NCBI GenBank assembly: GCA_046350655.1
Contig: JAXMAB010000004.1
Coordinates: 1 to 64,000, forward strand
Source: JAEUHO01 sp046350655
GTDB lineage: Bacteria > Planctomycetota > PLA2 > JAEUHO01
Direction: 5' to 3'
DNA: 64,000 nucleotides
Made by a program: the position numbers and the translations under genes. This document shows positions 1 to 9,028 of the stretch, piece after piece. The notes under the pieces were generated by a model. It was not told the DNA's origin. It ran no database searches and saw nothing but the letters and a program-made list of their open reading frames with translations. Position 1 is the first letter of the stretch. Each line of letters begins with the position of its first letter.

Positions 1-2
1 TC

Positions 3-59
3 GTCAAGGCGTACACCGTGCCCGCCGCGGGCGCCGCCCCCGTCACGCCGTCGAAGTGA
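3..59 (+). CDS. C-terminal end of an unidentified protein (5' end outside window)
   Basis: The last 18 codons and a TGA stop are visible in the frame starting at base 3; the tail begins V-K-A-Y-T-V-P and ends T-P-S-K. Neither other plus frame shows a stop here. About 95 bp of spacer follow before the next start. Nothing in the tail allows a functional call, and the reading frame itself is an inference from composition. Confidence 0.4.
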   Translation, partial: VKAYTVPAAGAAPVTPSK

Positions 60-154
60 CCGCGCACGCCGGCGCGCGCAAGGAAGTCGCAAGCCCTCGG
101 GGCCATGCTCTCCCCGTCGTCCCGTTCCGTCCGTCCTCCCGGAGGCCGCCTCCC

Positions 155-2191
155 ATGACCCTTCCCTTCCGCCGGACGTCGCTCCTCCCGTTTGCCGTCG
201 CCACGGTCGCCGCGACCGCGCTCGCCGTGATCGCCTTCGCGGGCGACGGCGCGTCGAAGGCCGCGCCGTTCCGCGCGTTCGCGCCGAAGGTCGCGACGCG
301 CACCGACGACAGGTTCCTCTACGTCGAGTCCGACGGCATGCCGGACCACCGGATGATGGTCGGCATCACGGCGTGGCAGCAGCAGGTCCCGCTGCCGCAG
401 GCGTACCGCGGCGACAACGCGTGGCGGGTGCCCCTCGAGCCCGTGCCCGCGGCGGACCCCCTGTCGGCCCGGACCGGCTTCTTCCGCGGCGCCATCGCCA
501 TCGCCGTGAACGGCGTCCCGATCTTCAACCCGATCAAGAACGACGGGAAGACCGACACGTTCCTCGCGGGCGAGCTCGACGAGTTCGGCGGCCACTCGGG
601 TCGCGCGGACGACTACCACTACCACGTGGCGCCCGTCTTCCTCGCGGGCGGCGACCCGTCGAAGCCCGTGGCGTTCGCGCTCGACGGCTACGCGATCTAC
701 GGCTACGCGGAGCCCGACGGCGGCGCCGTCAAGAAACTCGACGCGTTCAACGGGCACGACGACCCGAAGCTCGGCTACCACTATCATGCGACGCGCGCCT
801 ATCCGTACCTGAACGGCGGCTTCCACGGCCAGGTGGTCGAGCGCGAGGGCCAGGTCGACCCGCAGCCGCACGCCGACCCCGTGCGCGAGGCGACGCCGCC
901 GCTGCCCGGCGCCCGCATCACGGACTTCCAGACCGACGCGGACGGCCGGACTCGCACGCTCACGTACGACCTGCGGGGGAAGACCGGCCGGGTACGGTAC
1001 GTCGTCGCGGCGGACGGCGGCGTCGAGTTCACGTTCACGAACCCCGACGGCACGGTGCGCACGCAGACCTTCCGTCGCGATGCCCGGCGGGGCGGCGGCG
1101 GCGACCGGCCCGAGCGGTCGGGCGACAAGCCCCCGCGCGGCGGCGGCGCGGCGGCGGGCGGCAAGCCGCCGCGCGGCGGGCCGAACCCGTCCGACCCCGA
1201 GCGCAAGCCGTGGCTCGCGCAGCACCTGTCGGAGATGGACGCGAACGGCGACGGCGTCCTGGCCCGCGACGAGCTGAAGGGCGAGGTCGAGAAGACGTTC
1301 GCCGGGTACGACCGCGACGGCGACGGGAAGGTCTCCGTCGCGGAACGGGACGGCGACGGCGTGCGCTCGGCGATGGGCGGCTGCGTGAAGCAGCACTGGA
1401 AGGAGGGCGACGCCGACGGCGACGACGCGGTGGCCGCGGCCGAGCTGCTCGCGACGGCCCTCGCGATGTTCACCAAGGCCGACCGCGACGGCGACGGGCG
1501 CGTCACCGGCGAGGAGCTGGCCGCCCGCGGCGGGGGCGGCGAGCGCCGCCGTCGTCGCGACGACGCGCCCGCGGCCCCGCCCGGCGGGGGCCCGACGAAG
1601 CCGACCGACGACGACCTCGTCCATGGCGTCGTCTACGCCGACAACTGGTTCCTCCTCTACGTCAACGGTAAGCCCGTCGCCGTGGACCCCGTGGACTTCC
1701 TGCCCCACAACGTCGTCACGCTCGACTTCCTCCCCGAGTACCCCATGACGATCGCGGTGCTCGCGAAGGACAACGCCGACCCCGCGACGGGGCTCGAGTA
1801 CGGCGACCACGTCGGCGACGCGGGCTTCGTGCTGAAGTTCGCCGACGGCACGGTCACGAACGCGACGTGGAAGGCGAAGTGCTTCGCCCGCGGCCCGGTG
1901 GGCGGCGACGTCCGCGCGCCGAAGGTCGAGGGCGAGCCGCTGCCGGCGGACTGGTTCGCGGTCGGCTTCGACGACGCGGCGTGGGGCCCCGCGACGGAGT
2001 ACGCGGCGGAGCAGGTGCGGCCGCCCGCCGCCCTCGCGGCGCACGACCTGACCGGCGCCAAGTTCATCTGGACGGCCGACCTCGCGCTCGACAACACGGT
2101 GGTCTTCCGCACGCGGGTCGACAAGCCGGGCTGGAAGCCGCGCTGGACGACGAAGCCCGATCTCGACGTCCGCGGCGCGCCGACCCGCTGA
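155..2191 (+). CDS. Secreted YHYH-domain protein with four EF-hand-like calcium loops
   Basis: 678 aa. The ATG at 155 is chosen over an upstream in-frame ATG at 56 because GGAGG lies at 141-145 and the new N-terminus is a good signal peptide. Residues ~30-270 hold two YHYH motifs (154-157 and 208-211) with a conserved FALDGY-type segment between them, as in the YHYH family of exported proteins. After a Gly/Arg/Pro-rich linker come four D-x-D-x-D-G calcium-binding loops starting near residues 362, 386, 419 and 443. A C-terminal region of ~180 aa rich in Trp and Asp looks like a beta-sandwich and was not identified. It probably acts outside the cytoplasmic membrane and binds Ca2+ (inference). 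Enzymatic function is unknown. It is transcribed alone; the next gene starts 103 bp downstream. Confidence 0.85.
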   Translation: MTLPFRRTSLLPFAVATVAATALAVIAFAGDGASKAAPFRAFAPKVATRTDDRFLYVESDGMPDHRMMVGITAWQQQVPLPQAYRGDNAWRVPLEPVPAADPLSARTGFFRGAIAIAVNGVPIFNPIKNDGKTDTFLAGELDEFGGHSGRADDYHYHVAPVFLAGGDPSKPVAFALDGYAIYGYAEPDGGAVKKLDAFNGHDDPKLGYHYHATRAYPYLNGGFHGQVVEREGQVDPQPHADPVREATPPLPGARITDFQTDADGRTRTLTYDLRGKTGRVRYVVAADGGVEFTFTNPDGTVRTQTFRRDARRGGGGDRPERSGDKPPRGGGAAAGGKPPRGGPNPSDPERKPWLAQHLSEMDANGDGVLARDELKGEVEKTFAGYDRDGDGKVSVAERDGDGVRSAMGGCVKQHWKEGDADGDDAVAAAELLATALAMFTKADRDGDGRVTGEELAARGGGGERRRRRDDAPAAPPGGGPTKPTDDDLVHGVVYADNWFLLYVNGKPVAVDPVDFLPHNVVTLDFLPEYPMTIAVLAKDNADPATGLEYGDHVGDAGFVLKFADGTVTNATWKAKCFARGPVGGDVRAPKVEGEPLPADWFAVGFDDAAWGPATEYAAEQVRPPAALAAHDLTGAKFIWTADLALDNTVVFRTRVDKPGWKPRWTTKPDLDVRGAPTR

Positions 2192-2200
2192 CGCCGGCCA

Positions 2201-2220
2201 CCGGGCCTCGCGGTCCCGGG
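2201..2220. repeat. Dispersed palindromic element, half copy (core GGGCCTCGCG)
   Basis: CCGGGCCTCGCGGTCCCGGG, 10 bp after the stop of the YHYH gene. It equals the right arm of the complete palindrome at 26282-26323. Confidence 0.7.
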
Positions 2221-2294
2221 AGGATGACCGGCGCCCGGACGTCGCCGGACGGCGGCCGTGGCGGCGTCGTGCGGTCGCCGGTAGCCTGTGCCCC

Positions 2295-5200
2295 ATGCAC
2301 CCCGCCCCCAAGACCTGGGCCGTGCTCGGGTTCCTGGCGATCGGCGGGGCGCACGGCGCCCTCGCCGCCGACGCCCCGCCGCCGGCGGCCCCCGCGCCGG
2401 CACCGACGACCGTCGAGCAGGTCGTCGCGGCGGCGAAGGCCGGCGACGCCGCGCGCCTCGCCGCCCTGTCGTCGGCCGGTCGGCCGGACCCGTGGATCGT
2501 CGTCGAGGAACTGCTCGCGACCGGCGAGCGCGACGCGGCGGCGGCGTTCGCGCGCGCGGCCCCGCGCCCGGCGGTGGCGCGGCTGCCGGCGTACGTCGAG
2601 ATGCGCTGGGACGTCGTCGTGCCCGCGGAGGCGCGGCAGGCCGTCTCGGCCGCCGAGGCGGCGCTGCGGAAGGGGGACGCCGACGCGGCGCTCGCGCTGC
2701 TCGAGAAGCTCGGGGCGCGCGGCGACGACGTCCACTCGATCCGAGGCCTCCTCGCGCGAGGGAGCGCGTCGAGGTCGAAGGGGCGCGTGGAGGTGGGGCA
2801 GGCCGCGTTCGGCGAGGCGGCCGAGCGCGCGGAGCGGATCGGCGCGGCGTGGCTCCAGAGCGAGGCGCTGCGCCGCAGCGGGGACTGGGCGCTCGAGGTC
2901 GGCGACCTCCGCACCGCCCGCGCGCGCTTCGAGCGGACGCTCGCGGTCCGCGAGGCCGCGCAGCTGACCGGCGGGGTCGTCCGGGTGCGGCTCAACCTCG
3001 TCACCGTGCTGGAGTCGATGGCGGAGTACGCGGAGGGTCGGACCCACGCCGAGCGGGCGCTGTGCGACGCCGAGGCGAGCGGGTCGAAGACCGACGAGGC
3101 GATCGCGCTGGGGCTCCTCGGCACGTTGTCGGACGCGCTCGGCGACCTCCCGGCGGCGATCGCGTACGGCGAGCGGGCGGTCGCGCTGTTCGTCGCCGCG
3201 GGGGACCGGCACGCCGAGGCGGTGACGCTGGGGAACCTCGCGACGACCGAGGCGTCGATGGGCCGGTACCCGCGCGCGCTCGACCACCTGCGGCGGGCGC
3301 ACAAGGCCATGGAGGCGCTCGGCGACCGCCGCGCGCAGGCGTCGAGCCTGACGGCGCAGGGCGCGCTGCGGCGCCGGCTCGGAAACTACGCCGAGGCCCT
3401 CGCGGACTTCGACGCGGCGCTCCGGCTCGTGGAAGCGCTCGGCGACGTGGAGGCCCGGGCGAGCGTCCTCCTCGAGATGTCCCGCGCCCACCAGATGACG
3501 GGCGACGCGGTCCGGGCCGAGGCGACGCTCCGCCGCGGGCTCGCGGACGTCGTCGCGTCGGGCGCGCGTCGGTGGCTCCCGGGCGCCCTCGTGGACCTCT
3601 CCGGGCTCGTCGCCGCCCGCGGCGAGGCGGAGGAGGCGGCCGCGCTCCTCGACCGGGCGCGCCGGTCGTTCGACGACGTCGGGGACCGCGTCGGCGCGGC
3701 GGGCTGCGACCTCTCGATCGGTCGGCTCGCCCTCGATCGCGGCGCGCTCGACGCCGCGCAGAAGGCCTTCGCGTCGGCGGAGGCGGTCGGCACGGAGCTG
3801 CAGCGGCCCAGCCTGGTCGCCGACGCCGTGCGCTGGACCGCGTGGCTCGACCTGCGCCGCGGCCGCCTGCCGCAGGCGGTGGAGGGATTCGAGCGGTCGG
3901 CGGCGTCGTACGAGCGCGCCCGGCTGCGGGACCGCACCGCGGCCGCGCTCGCGGGGCTCGCCCAGGCCCAGCTCGCGTCGGGGAAGGCGGAGCTCTCCAT
4001 CGCGACCGCGCGCCGCGCCGTCGGCGTCGTCAGCGGGCTGCTGCGGGGCCAGGCCGACGACCTCGGCGGCGCGACGCGCGCCCAGTACGCGGCCGTCTAC
4101 GACACCGGGCTCCTCGCGGCCGAGCGGGCCTCGCGGGTCGAGGACGCCGTCTGGTTCGTCGAGGCGGGCCGCGCCGGCTCGCTGATCGAGGCGCTCGAGA
4201 ACCGGGGCGCGGTGCTCGACGCGAGCCTGCCCGAGGCGCTCGCGCAGGAGGCCGTCGCCGCGCGCACGCGCGACCGGGTCGCGCAGGCGGCGCTGCAGCG
4301 GGCGGTCGCGTCGGGCGACCGCGAGACGATCCGCGCCCGCATGCAGGACGTCGCCGCCGCGGAGGAGGGGCTCTCGGCGGTACGCCAGCGCATGCAACGC
4401 GAGGCCAAGCGCACGGCCGAGGTGCTCTACCACGAACCCGCGACCCTCGACGAGGTCCGCGGGCTGCTCGCCGACGGCGACGCGATGGTCCTGTACGCGC
4501 TGCTCGACGTCGAGGACGCCGCGCGCGCCCTCGTCGTGACGCGCGACGGCGCGCGCGTCGTGAAGCTGGGGACGAAGGCGCAGGTCGAGGCCGCCTGCGA
4601 CGCCGTCGCGGCGGGCGACGCGGCGGTCGACCCGACGGCGGCGGTGGCCGCGCTGCGGGCGCGCGTCGTCGACCCGCTGGGCCTGCCGACGACGACGAAG
4701 CGCGTGCTGGTGTCGCCCGACGGCGCCCTGTCGCTCTTGCCGCCGTCGCTGCTCTTCGGCACCGAGGCAGCGCCGGTGGACGTCGCGTGCGTCCTCTCGG
4801 GGACGGGGTACGCGACGCTGCGCGAGGAGCGCGCGACCGACGGGACGCGGGTGCTCGCGCTCGGGGACCCGGACTACGACGTCGGCGCCGACCCGCGCGG
4901 CGACCTCTCGCCGGTCGCCGTGTTGCGGGGCTCGGCCCGGCTCGTCCGGCTGCCCGGCACCCGGGACGAGGCGAAGGCGGTCGGCGACCAGGTGCTCCTC
5001 GGCAAGGACGCGACGATCGACGGGCTGCGCGCCGCGCTCGGCGGGCACCCGCGCTGGCACGCGGTCCACCTCGCGTGCCACGGGCTCGCGCGCGTCGACG
5101 ACGGGATGCTGTCGTCGCTGGCGCTCACGCCCGCCGACGGCGACGGCGGGATGCTCACGGCGGCCGACGTCTTCTCGACGCTGCGCGTGCCGGCCGACCT

Positions 5201-5492
5201 CGTGGTGCTCTCCGCGTGCGAGACCAGCCGCGGGCGGTTCGTGCGGGGCGAGGGCGTGTACGGGCTGACGCGGGCGTTCCTGTTCGCCGGCGCGTCGCGG
5301 GTGATCGTGTCGCTCTGGAAGGTGGACGATCGGGCGACGCAGACGCTCATGACGACGTTCTACGCCCGGTGGAAGGCGGGCTCGCCGCCGGCGAAGGCGC
5401 TGCGCGAGGCCCAGGCCGCGGTGCGCGCCGACCCGCGTTGGAAGCACCCGGCGTACTGGGCCGGATGGGTCCTGTGGGGCCTTCCCGACTGA
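2295..5492 (+). CDS. Secreted TPR-repeat protein with C-terminal CHAT (caspase-like) domain
   Basis: 1065 aa. ATG start, followed by a signal peptide that ends near A-L-A-A (residues ~1-25). Residues ~100-600 are tandem TPR-like helical repeats of the Alr/NPHP type. Residues ~760-1065 are a CHAT domain, with the His of HLACHG (H929) and the Cys of LSACET (C975) forming the Cys-His dyad of clan CD peptidases. The C-terminal helices with P-A-Y-W-A-G-W are also typical. CHAT proteins with TPRs are separase/caspase relatives, sometimes triggered by partner proteins. Here there is no obvious effector or target next to it: an unrelated YHYH gene precedes it and a glucokinase follows after 63 bp on the same strand. 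The export signal is unusual for a cytoplasmic-type protease but is seen in planctomycetes and cyanobacteria. Confidence 0.88.
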   Translation: MHPAPKTWAVLGFLAIGGAHGALAADAPPPAAPAPAPTTVEQVVAAAKAGDAARLAALSSAGRPDPWIVVEELLATGERDAAAAFARAAPRPAVARLPAYVEMRWDVVVPAEARQAVSAAEAALRKGDADAALALLEKLGARGDDVHSIRGLLARGSASRSKGRVEVGQAAFGEAAERAERIGAAWLQSEALRRSGDWALEVGDLRTARARFERTLAVREAAQLTGGVVRVRLNLVTVLESMAEYAEGRTHAERALCDAEASGSKTDEAIALGLLGTLSDALGDLPAAIAYGERAVALFVAAGDRHAEAVTLGNLATTEASMGRYPRALDHLRRAHKAMEALGDRRAQASSLTAQGALRRRLGNYAEALADFDAALRLVEALGDVEARASVLLEMSRAHQMTGDAVRAEATLRRGLADVVASGARRWLPGALVDLSGLVAARGEAEEAAALLDRARRSFDDVGDRVGAAGCDLSIGRLALDRGALDAAQKAFASAEAVGTELQRPSLVADAVRWTAWLDLRRGRLPQAVEGFERSAASYERARLRDRTAAALAGLAQAQLASGKAELSIATARRAVGVVSGLLRGQADDLGGATRAQYAAVYDTGLLAAERASRVEDAVWFVEAGRAGSLIEALENRGAVLDASLPEALAQEAVAARTRDRVAQAALQRAVASGDRETIRARMQDVAAAEEGLSAVRQRMQREAKRTAEVLYHEPATLDEVRGLLADGDAMVLYALLDVEDAARALVVTRDGARVVKLGTKAQVEAACDAVAAGDAAVDPTAAVAALRARVVDPLGLPTTTKRVLVSPDGALSLLPPSLLFGTEAAPVDVACVLSGTGYATLREERATDGTRVLALGDPDYDVGADPRGDLSPVAVLRGSARLVRLPGTRDEAKAVGDQVLLGKDATIDGLRAALGGHPRWHAVHLACHGLARVDDGMLSSLALTPADGDGGMLTAADVFSTLRVPADLVVLSACETSRGRFVRGEGVYGLTRAFLFAGASRVIVSLWKVDDRATQTLMTTFYARWKAGSPPAKALREAQAAVRADPRWKHPAYWAGWVLWGLPD

Positions 5493-5555
5493 CGGTCCCT
5501 CGCCGTCGGGCCCGCGACGCAGGGTAGGCTGCGGGTCGGCCCGGCCGGAGGCGCG

Positions 5556-6260
5556 ATGCGGATCCTGGTGGTCGACGTCGGCGGCTCGAGCGTGAAGCTC
5601 GCGATCCCGGGCACGCGCTGGCGCGCACGCGTACGCTCGGGGCGGCACCTGACCGCCGCGCGGATGGTCGCGCGCGTGCGCGCGGCCCTCGGGACGCGGA
5701 AGGTCGACCGCGTCGCGCTCGGCTACCCGGGACCCGTGGTCGACGGCCGGGTCGCGCAGGAGCCCGTCAACCTCGGCCCGGGCTGGGTCGGCTTCGACTT
5801 CGAGGCGGCCTTCGACGCGCCGGTGAAGATCGTCAACGACGCGGCGATGCAGGCGCTGGGCGCGTACGAAGGCGGGACGATGCTCTTCCTCGGCCTCGGC
5901 ACCGGCCTCGGCTCGACGCTCGTGGTGGACGGCGTGCTCGTGCCGATGGAGCTCGGGCACCTGCCGTATCGCGGTCGGTACACGTTCGAGGACTGCGTCG
6001 GGCACCGCGGCCGCGTGCGGCAGGGCCTCGCGCGATGGCGGGCCGACGTCGCGGACGTCGTGGCGCGGCTGCGGGCGGCGCTGCAGGTGCGCCACGTGGT
6101 GCTCGGCGGCGGCGCGACGCGCGGGCTGCGGACGTGGCCCGAGGGCGCGACGCCGGCCCCGGACGACGCAGCGGTCCGGGGCGGAGAGAGGCTCTGGGAC
6201 CGCGAGGCCCGGCCCGCGGCAGGTCCTTGGCCCCGCCGGGAGCGCGCGCGACGGGCGTGA
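5556..6260 (+). CDS. ppgK: ROK-family polyphosphate glucokinase
   Basis: 234 aa. ATG with GGAGG upstream. The N-terminal phosphate-binding loop is D-V-G-G-S-S (7-12); a G-Y-P-G-P segment, the N-D-A catalytic region, G-L-G-T-G-L-G-S and an E-L-G-H motif follow in ROK order. Such enzymes phosphorylate glucose with polyphosphate or ATP to give glucose-6-phosphate. The natural C-terminus of related proteins falls at about R-L-W. Here the frame runs ~20 residues further, through a copy of the dispersed palindrome at 6196-6212, into an Arg-rich tail. The gene converges on pgi with only 7 bp between stops, so product and next enzyme are encoded tail to tail. It could be another ROK sugar kinase, but the E-L-G-H context favours glucose. 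Confidence 0.8.
   Translation: MRILVVDVGGSSVKLAIPGTRWRARVRSGRHLTAARMVARVRAALGTRKVDRVALGYPGPVVDGRVAQEPVNLGPGWVGFDFEAAFDAPVKIVNDAAMQALGAYEGGTMLFLGLGTGLGSTLVVDGVLVPMELGHLPYRGRYTFEDCVGHRGRVRQGLARWRADVADVVARLRAALQVRHVVLGGGATRGLRTWPEGATPAPDDAAVRGGERLWDREARPAAGPWPRRERARRA
6196..6212. repeat. Dispersed palindromic element, half copy inside the end of ppgK
   Basis: GGGACCGCGAGGCCCGG, left-arm orientation, read as part of the C-terminal codons of the glucokinase. It faces a right-arm copy at 7931-7942 on the far side of pgi. Confidence 0.65.
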
Positions 6261-6267
6261 GCGCGTG

Positions 6268-7905
6268 TCAGCCCGCGCCGCGCGCGCGGCGCAGGCGGCG
6301 GATCAGCGCGTTCGTCGAGCCGTCGTGGGCGGGGGCCGGCGGCGCGTCGGCCTCGAGCTCCGCGAGGACGCGCGACGCGAGCACCTTGCCGAGCTCGACG
6401 CCCCACTGGTCGAACGAGTTCACGCCCCACAGCGTGCCCTCGACGAACACCTGGTGCTCGTACAACGCGACGAGCGTGCCGAGCGCGTGGGGCGTCAGCC
6501 GTTCGAGGAGGAGCGTGCTCGACGGACGGTTGCCCTCGAACACGCGGTGGGGGACGAGGGCCTCGGCGGTGCCCTCCGCGCGGACCTCGGCTGCCGTGCG
6601 GCCGAACGCGAGGGCCTCGCCCTGCGCGACGACGTTCGCGAGCAGCATGGCGTGGTGGCGGCCGACCTCGTGGACCGGGCGCTCGAACGCGAGGAAGTCC
6701 ACGGGCACGACGCGGGTGCCCTGGTGGAGCAGCTGGTAGAACGAGTGCTGGCCGTTGGTGCCGGGCTCGCCCCACCACACCGGGCAGGTGTCGTGGTCCA
6801 CGGCGGTGCCGTCGAGGCGGACGCGTTTGCCGTTGCTCTCCATCGCGAGCTGCTGCAGGTACGCGGGGAACCGCTCGAGGTACTGCTCGTAGGGCAGGAC
6901 GGCCGTCGAAGTGGCCCCGAGGAAGTTCACGTTCCAGACCGAGAGGAGCGCCTTGAGCACCGGCAGGTTGCGCGCGAAGGGCGCGGTCCGGAAGTGCTCG
7001 TCCATGGCGTGGAAGCCCGCGAGCAGCTCGCGGAACCGCGCCGGGCCCACGGCCAGCATCGTCGAGAGGCCGATGGCCGAGTCCATGGAGTAGCGGCCGC
7101 CCACCCAGTCCCAGAACCCGAACATGTTCGCGGGGTCGATGCCGAAGGCCTTCACCCGCGCGGCGTCGGTCGAGACCGCGACGAAATGGCGCGCGACCGC
7201 GCGCGCGTCGGCGCCGAGGCCGCGCAGCAGCCACGCGCGGGCGCTCTCCGCGTTCGTCATCGTCTCCTGGGTCGTGAACGTCTTCGACGCGACGACGAAC
7301 AACGTCTCGGCGGGGTCGAGGTCGCGCGTCGCCTCGACGAGATCGGTGGCGTCGACGTTCGAGACGAAGCGGAACACGAGCGACGGGTCGGCCCAGGGGC
7401 GCAGCGCGCGGTGGGCCATCACCGGCCCGAGGTCGCTCCCGCCGATCCCGACGTTGACGACGGCGCGGATGCGCTTGCCCGTGTGGCCCTTCCATGTCCC
7501 GTCGCGCACGCGGTCGGCGAACGCCGCCATGCGGTCGAGCACCTCGTGCACCTTCGGCACGACGTCGTCGCCGTCCACGACGATCCGCGCGCCGCGCGGC
7601 GCGCGCAGGGCCACGTGGAGGACGGCCCGGCCCTCCGTCGTGTTGATCCGCTCGCCCGCGAACATGGCGGCGGTGCGGGCCGCGAGCCCGCTCTCGTCGG
7701 CCAGGCGCAGCAGCAGCGCCATCGTCTCGTCGGTGACGCGCTGCTTCGCGTAGTCGAGGAAGACCCCCGCGCCCTCGGCGGTCAGCCGCTCGCCGCGACC
7801 CGGGTCGGCCGCGAACAGCTCGCGGAGCGTGCGCCCGCCGGCCGCCGCGTGGTGGGCGGCGAGCGCGGCGAACGCGGGCCGGGCGCGCAGCGGGGGGACG
7901 GCCAT
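6268..7905 (-). CDS. pgi: Glucose-6-phosphate isomerase
   Basis: 545 aa, full length for the family. It interconverts glucose-6-phosphate and fructose-6-phosphate in the cytoplasm. Family motifs appear in order: N-V-G-I-G-G-S-D-L-G-P (phosphate binding), V-A-S-K-T-F-T-T-Q-E-T, the W-D-W-V-G-G-R-Y-S segment, and near the C-terminus F-D-Q-W-G-V-E-L-G-K, which carries the catalytic lysine region. It is the second gene of a tal-pgi unit: tal ends 37 bp upstream, so co-transcription is likely. Start ATG at 7905. No anomalies seen. Confidence 0.95.
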   Translation of the reverse strand: MAVPPLRARPAFAALAAHHAAAGGRTLRELFAADPGRGERLTAEGAGVFLDYAKQRVTDETMALLLRLADESGLAARTAAMFAGERINTTEGRAVLHVALRAPRGARIVVDGDDVVPKVHEVLDRMAAFADRVRDGTWKGHTGKRIRAVVNVGIGGSDLGPVMAHRALRPWADPSLVFRFVSNVDATDLVEATRDLDPAETLFVVASKTFTTQETMTNAESARAWLLRGLGADARAVARHFVAVSTDAARVKAFGIDPANMFGFWDWVGGRYSMDSAIGLSTMLAVGPARFRELLAGFHAMDEHFRTAPFARNLPVLKALLSVWNVNFLGATSTAVLPYEQYLERFPAYLQQLAMESNGKRVRLDGTAVDHDTCPVWWGEPGTNGQHSFYQLLHQGTRVVPVDFLAFERPVHEVGRHHAMLLANVVAQGEALAFGRTAAEVRAEGTAEALVPHRVFEGNRPSSTLLLERLTPHALGTLVALYEHQVFVEGTLWGVNSFDQWGVELGKVLASRVLAELEADAPPAPAHDGSTNALIRRLRRARGAG

Positions 7906-7930
7906 GGGAGCCTCCGGGGCCTGGAGCCGG

Positions 7931-7942
7931 CCGGGCCTCGCG
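7931..7942. repeat. Dispersed palindromic element, half copy
   Basis: CCGGGCCTCGCG directly abuts the tal stop codon (7943-7945 on the minus strand) and sits in the 37-bp tal-pgi spacer, so it does not act as a strong terminator there if the two genes are one operon. Confidence 0.65.
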
Positions 7943-9028
7943 TCAGGCGACGCCGGTGACCGCGCCCACCTTCGTGGCGAGGCGGGCGATCAGCTCGTTC
8001 CACGACTTCACGAACGCCTTGGCGCCGTCGTCCTGCAGCTTCGTCGCGAGCGCCGCGAGGTCGATCCCCGCCGCCGCGAACCGCGCGAGGACGGCTTCGG
8101 CGTCGCCGCCGTCGCGGGGCATCGGCGCGCCGACGTTGCCGTGGTCTGCGAACGCCTTCAGCGTGGCCTCGGGCACGGTGTCGACCGTCATCGGCGCGGC
8201 GAGCGCCTCGACGTAGAGGACGTCGGACGCCGCGGGGTCCTTCGTGCCCGTGCTCGCCCACAGGACGCGCTGCGGCCGCGCGCCGGCGTTGAACGCGCGC
8301 TGCCAGCGCGGCGACGCGAACAGCGCGCACGCCGCGGCGAACGTCCGCTTCGCGACGGCGATGCCGAGGCGGTTCTTGAGCTCCGGCGGCACCTGCGCCG
8401 CCACCGCGCCGTCCCAGCGGCTCACGAACACCGACGCGACCGACGCGACGTCGGGGTTGAGGCCCGCGGCGATCCGGCGCTCGACGCCGCGCAGGTACGC
8501 CTCGGCGGCCGCGACGTAGTGCTCGCGCGAGAACAGGAGCGTCACGTTGACCGGGACGCCGGCGAAGATCGCCTCCTCGATGGCGGGCAGGCCCTCGCGG
8601 GTGCCGGGGATCTTGATCATCAGGTTGCGGCGGCCGGCCTGCGCGTGCAGCGCGCGTGCCGCGTCGATCGTGGCCTTCGTGTCGTACGCGAGCAGCGGCG
8701 AGACCTCGAGCGAGACGTAGCCGTCGACGCCGGCGGTGCGCTGGTGGACCGGCGCGAACACGTCGGCGGCGCGCGCGAGGTCCTCGATGGCGAGGGCGAA
8801 GAACAGCGCCTCGCCGCGCTCGCCGCGGGCGACGCGGGTCGCGATGGACGCGTCGTACGCGCGGCTGTTCTTGAGCGCCTGCTCGAAGATCGTCGGGTTC
8901 GACGTGAGGCCCGTCACCGACCAGTCGTCGAAGTAGCGGCGCAGCGTGCCGTCGTCGAGGAGGTCGCGGGTGATGTTGTCGAGCCAGAGGCTCTGGCCGA
9001 GGTCGTGCATCGCGTGCGTGGGCTTCAT
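7943..9028 (-). CDS. tal: Transaldolase
   Basis: 361 aa. Non-oxidative pentose phosphate enzyme that moves a dihydroxyacetone unit between sugar phosphates. The first residues (S-L-W-L-D-N-I-T-R), G-L-T-S-N-P-T, the G-x-V-S-L-E-V-S strand and L-M-I-K-I-P-G with the Schiff-base lysine (K139) are typical of the long actinobacterial/cyanobacterial-type transaldolase. ATG at 9028 is preceded on the minus strand by a GAGGCGG ribosome site; an internal ATG six codons in is a weaker alternative. It is the first gene of the tal-pgi pair, divergent from a VOC gene with 177 bp between them that must hold both promoters. Confidence 0.94.
   Translation of the reverse strand: MKPTHAMHDLGQSLWLDNITRDLLDDGTLRRYFDDWSVTGLTSNPTIFEQALKNSRAYDASIATRVARGERGEALFFALAIEDLARAADVFAPVHQRTAGVDGYVSLEVSPLLAYDTKATIDAARALHAQAGRRNLMIKIPGTREGLPAIEEAIFAGVPVNVTLLFSREHYVAAAEAYLRGVERRIAAGLNPDVASVASVFVSRWDGAVAAQVPPELKNRLGIAVAKRTFAAACALFASPRWQRAFNAGARPQRVLWASTGTKDPAASDVLYVEALAAPMTVDTVPEATLKAFADHGNVGAPMPRDGGDAEAVLARFAAAGIDLAALATKLQDDGAKAFVKSWNELIARLATKVGAVTGVA

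Noticed and set aside
2064..6095. Open frame of 1343 codons on the minus strand opposite the CHAT gene
   Set aside because: It is Arg/Pro/His-rich with no domain, no ribosome site and no signal, and mirrors the plus-strand gene with clear motifs. GC-rich DNA gives such long antisense frames.
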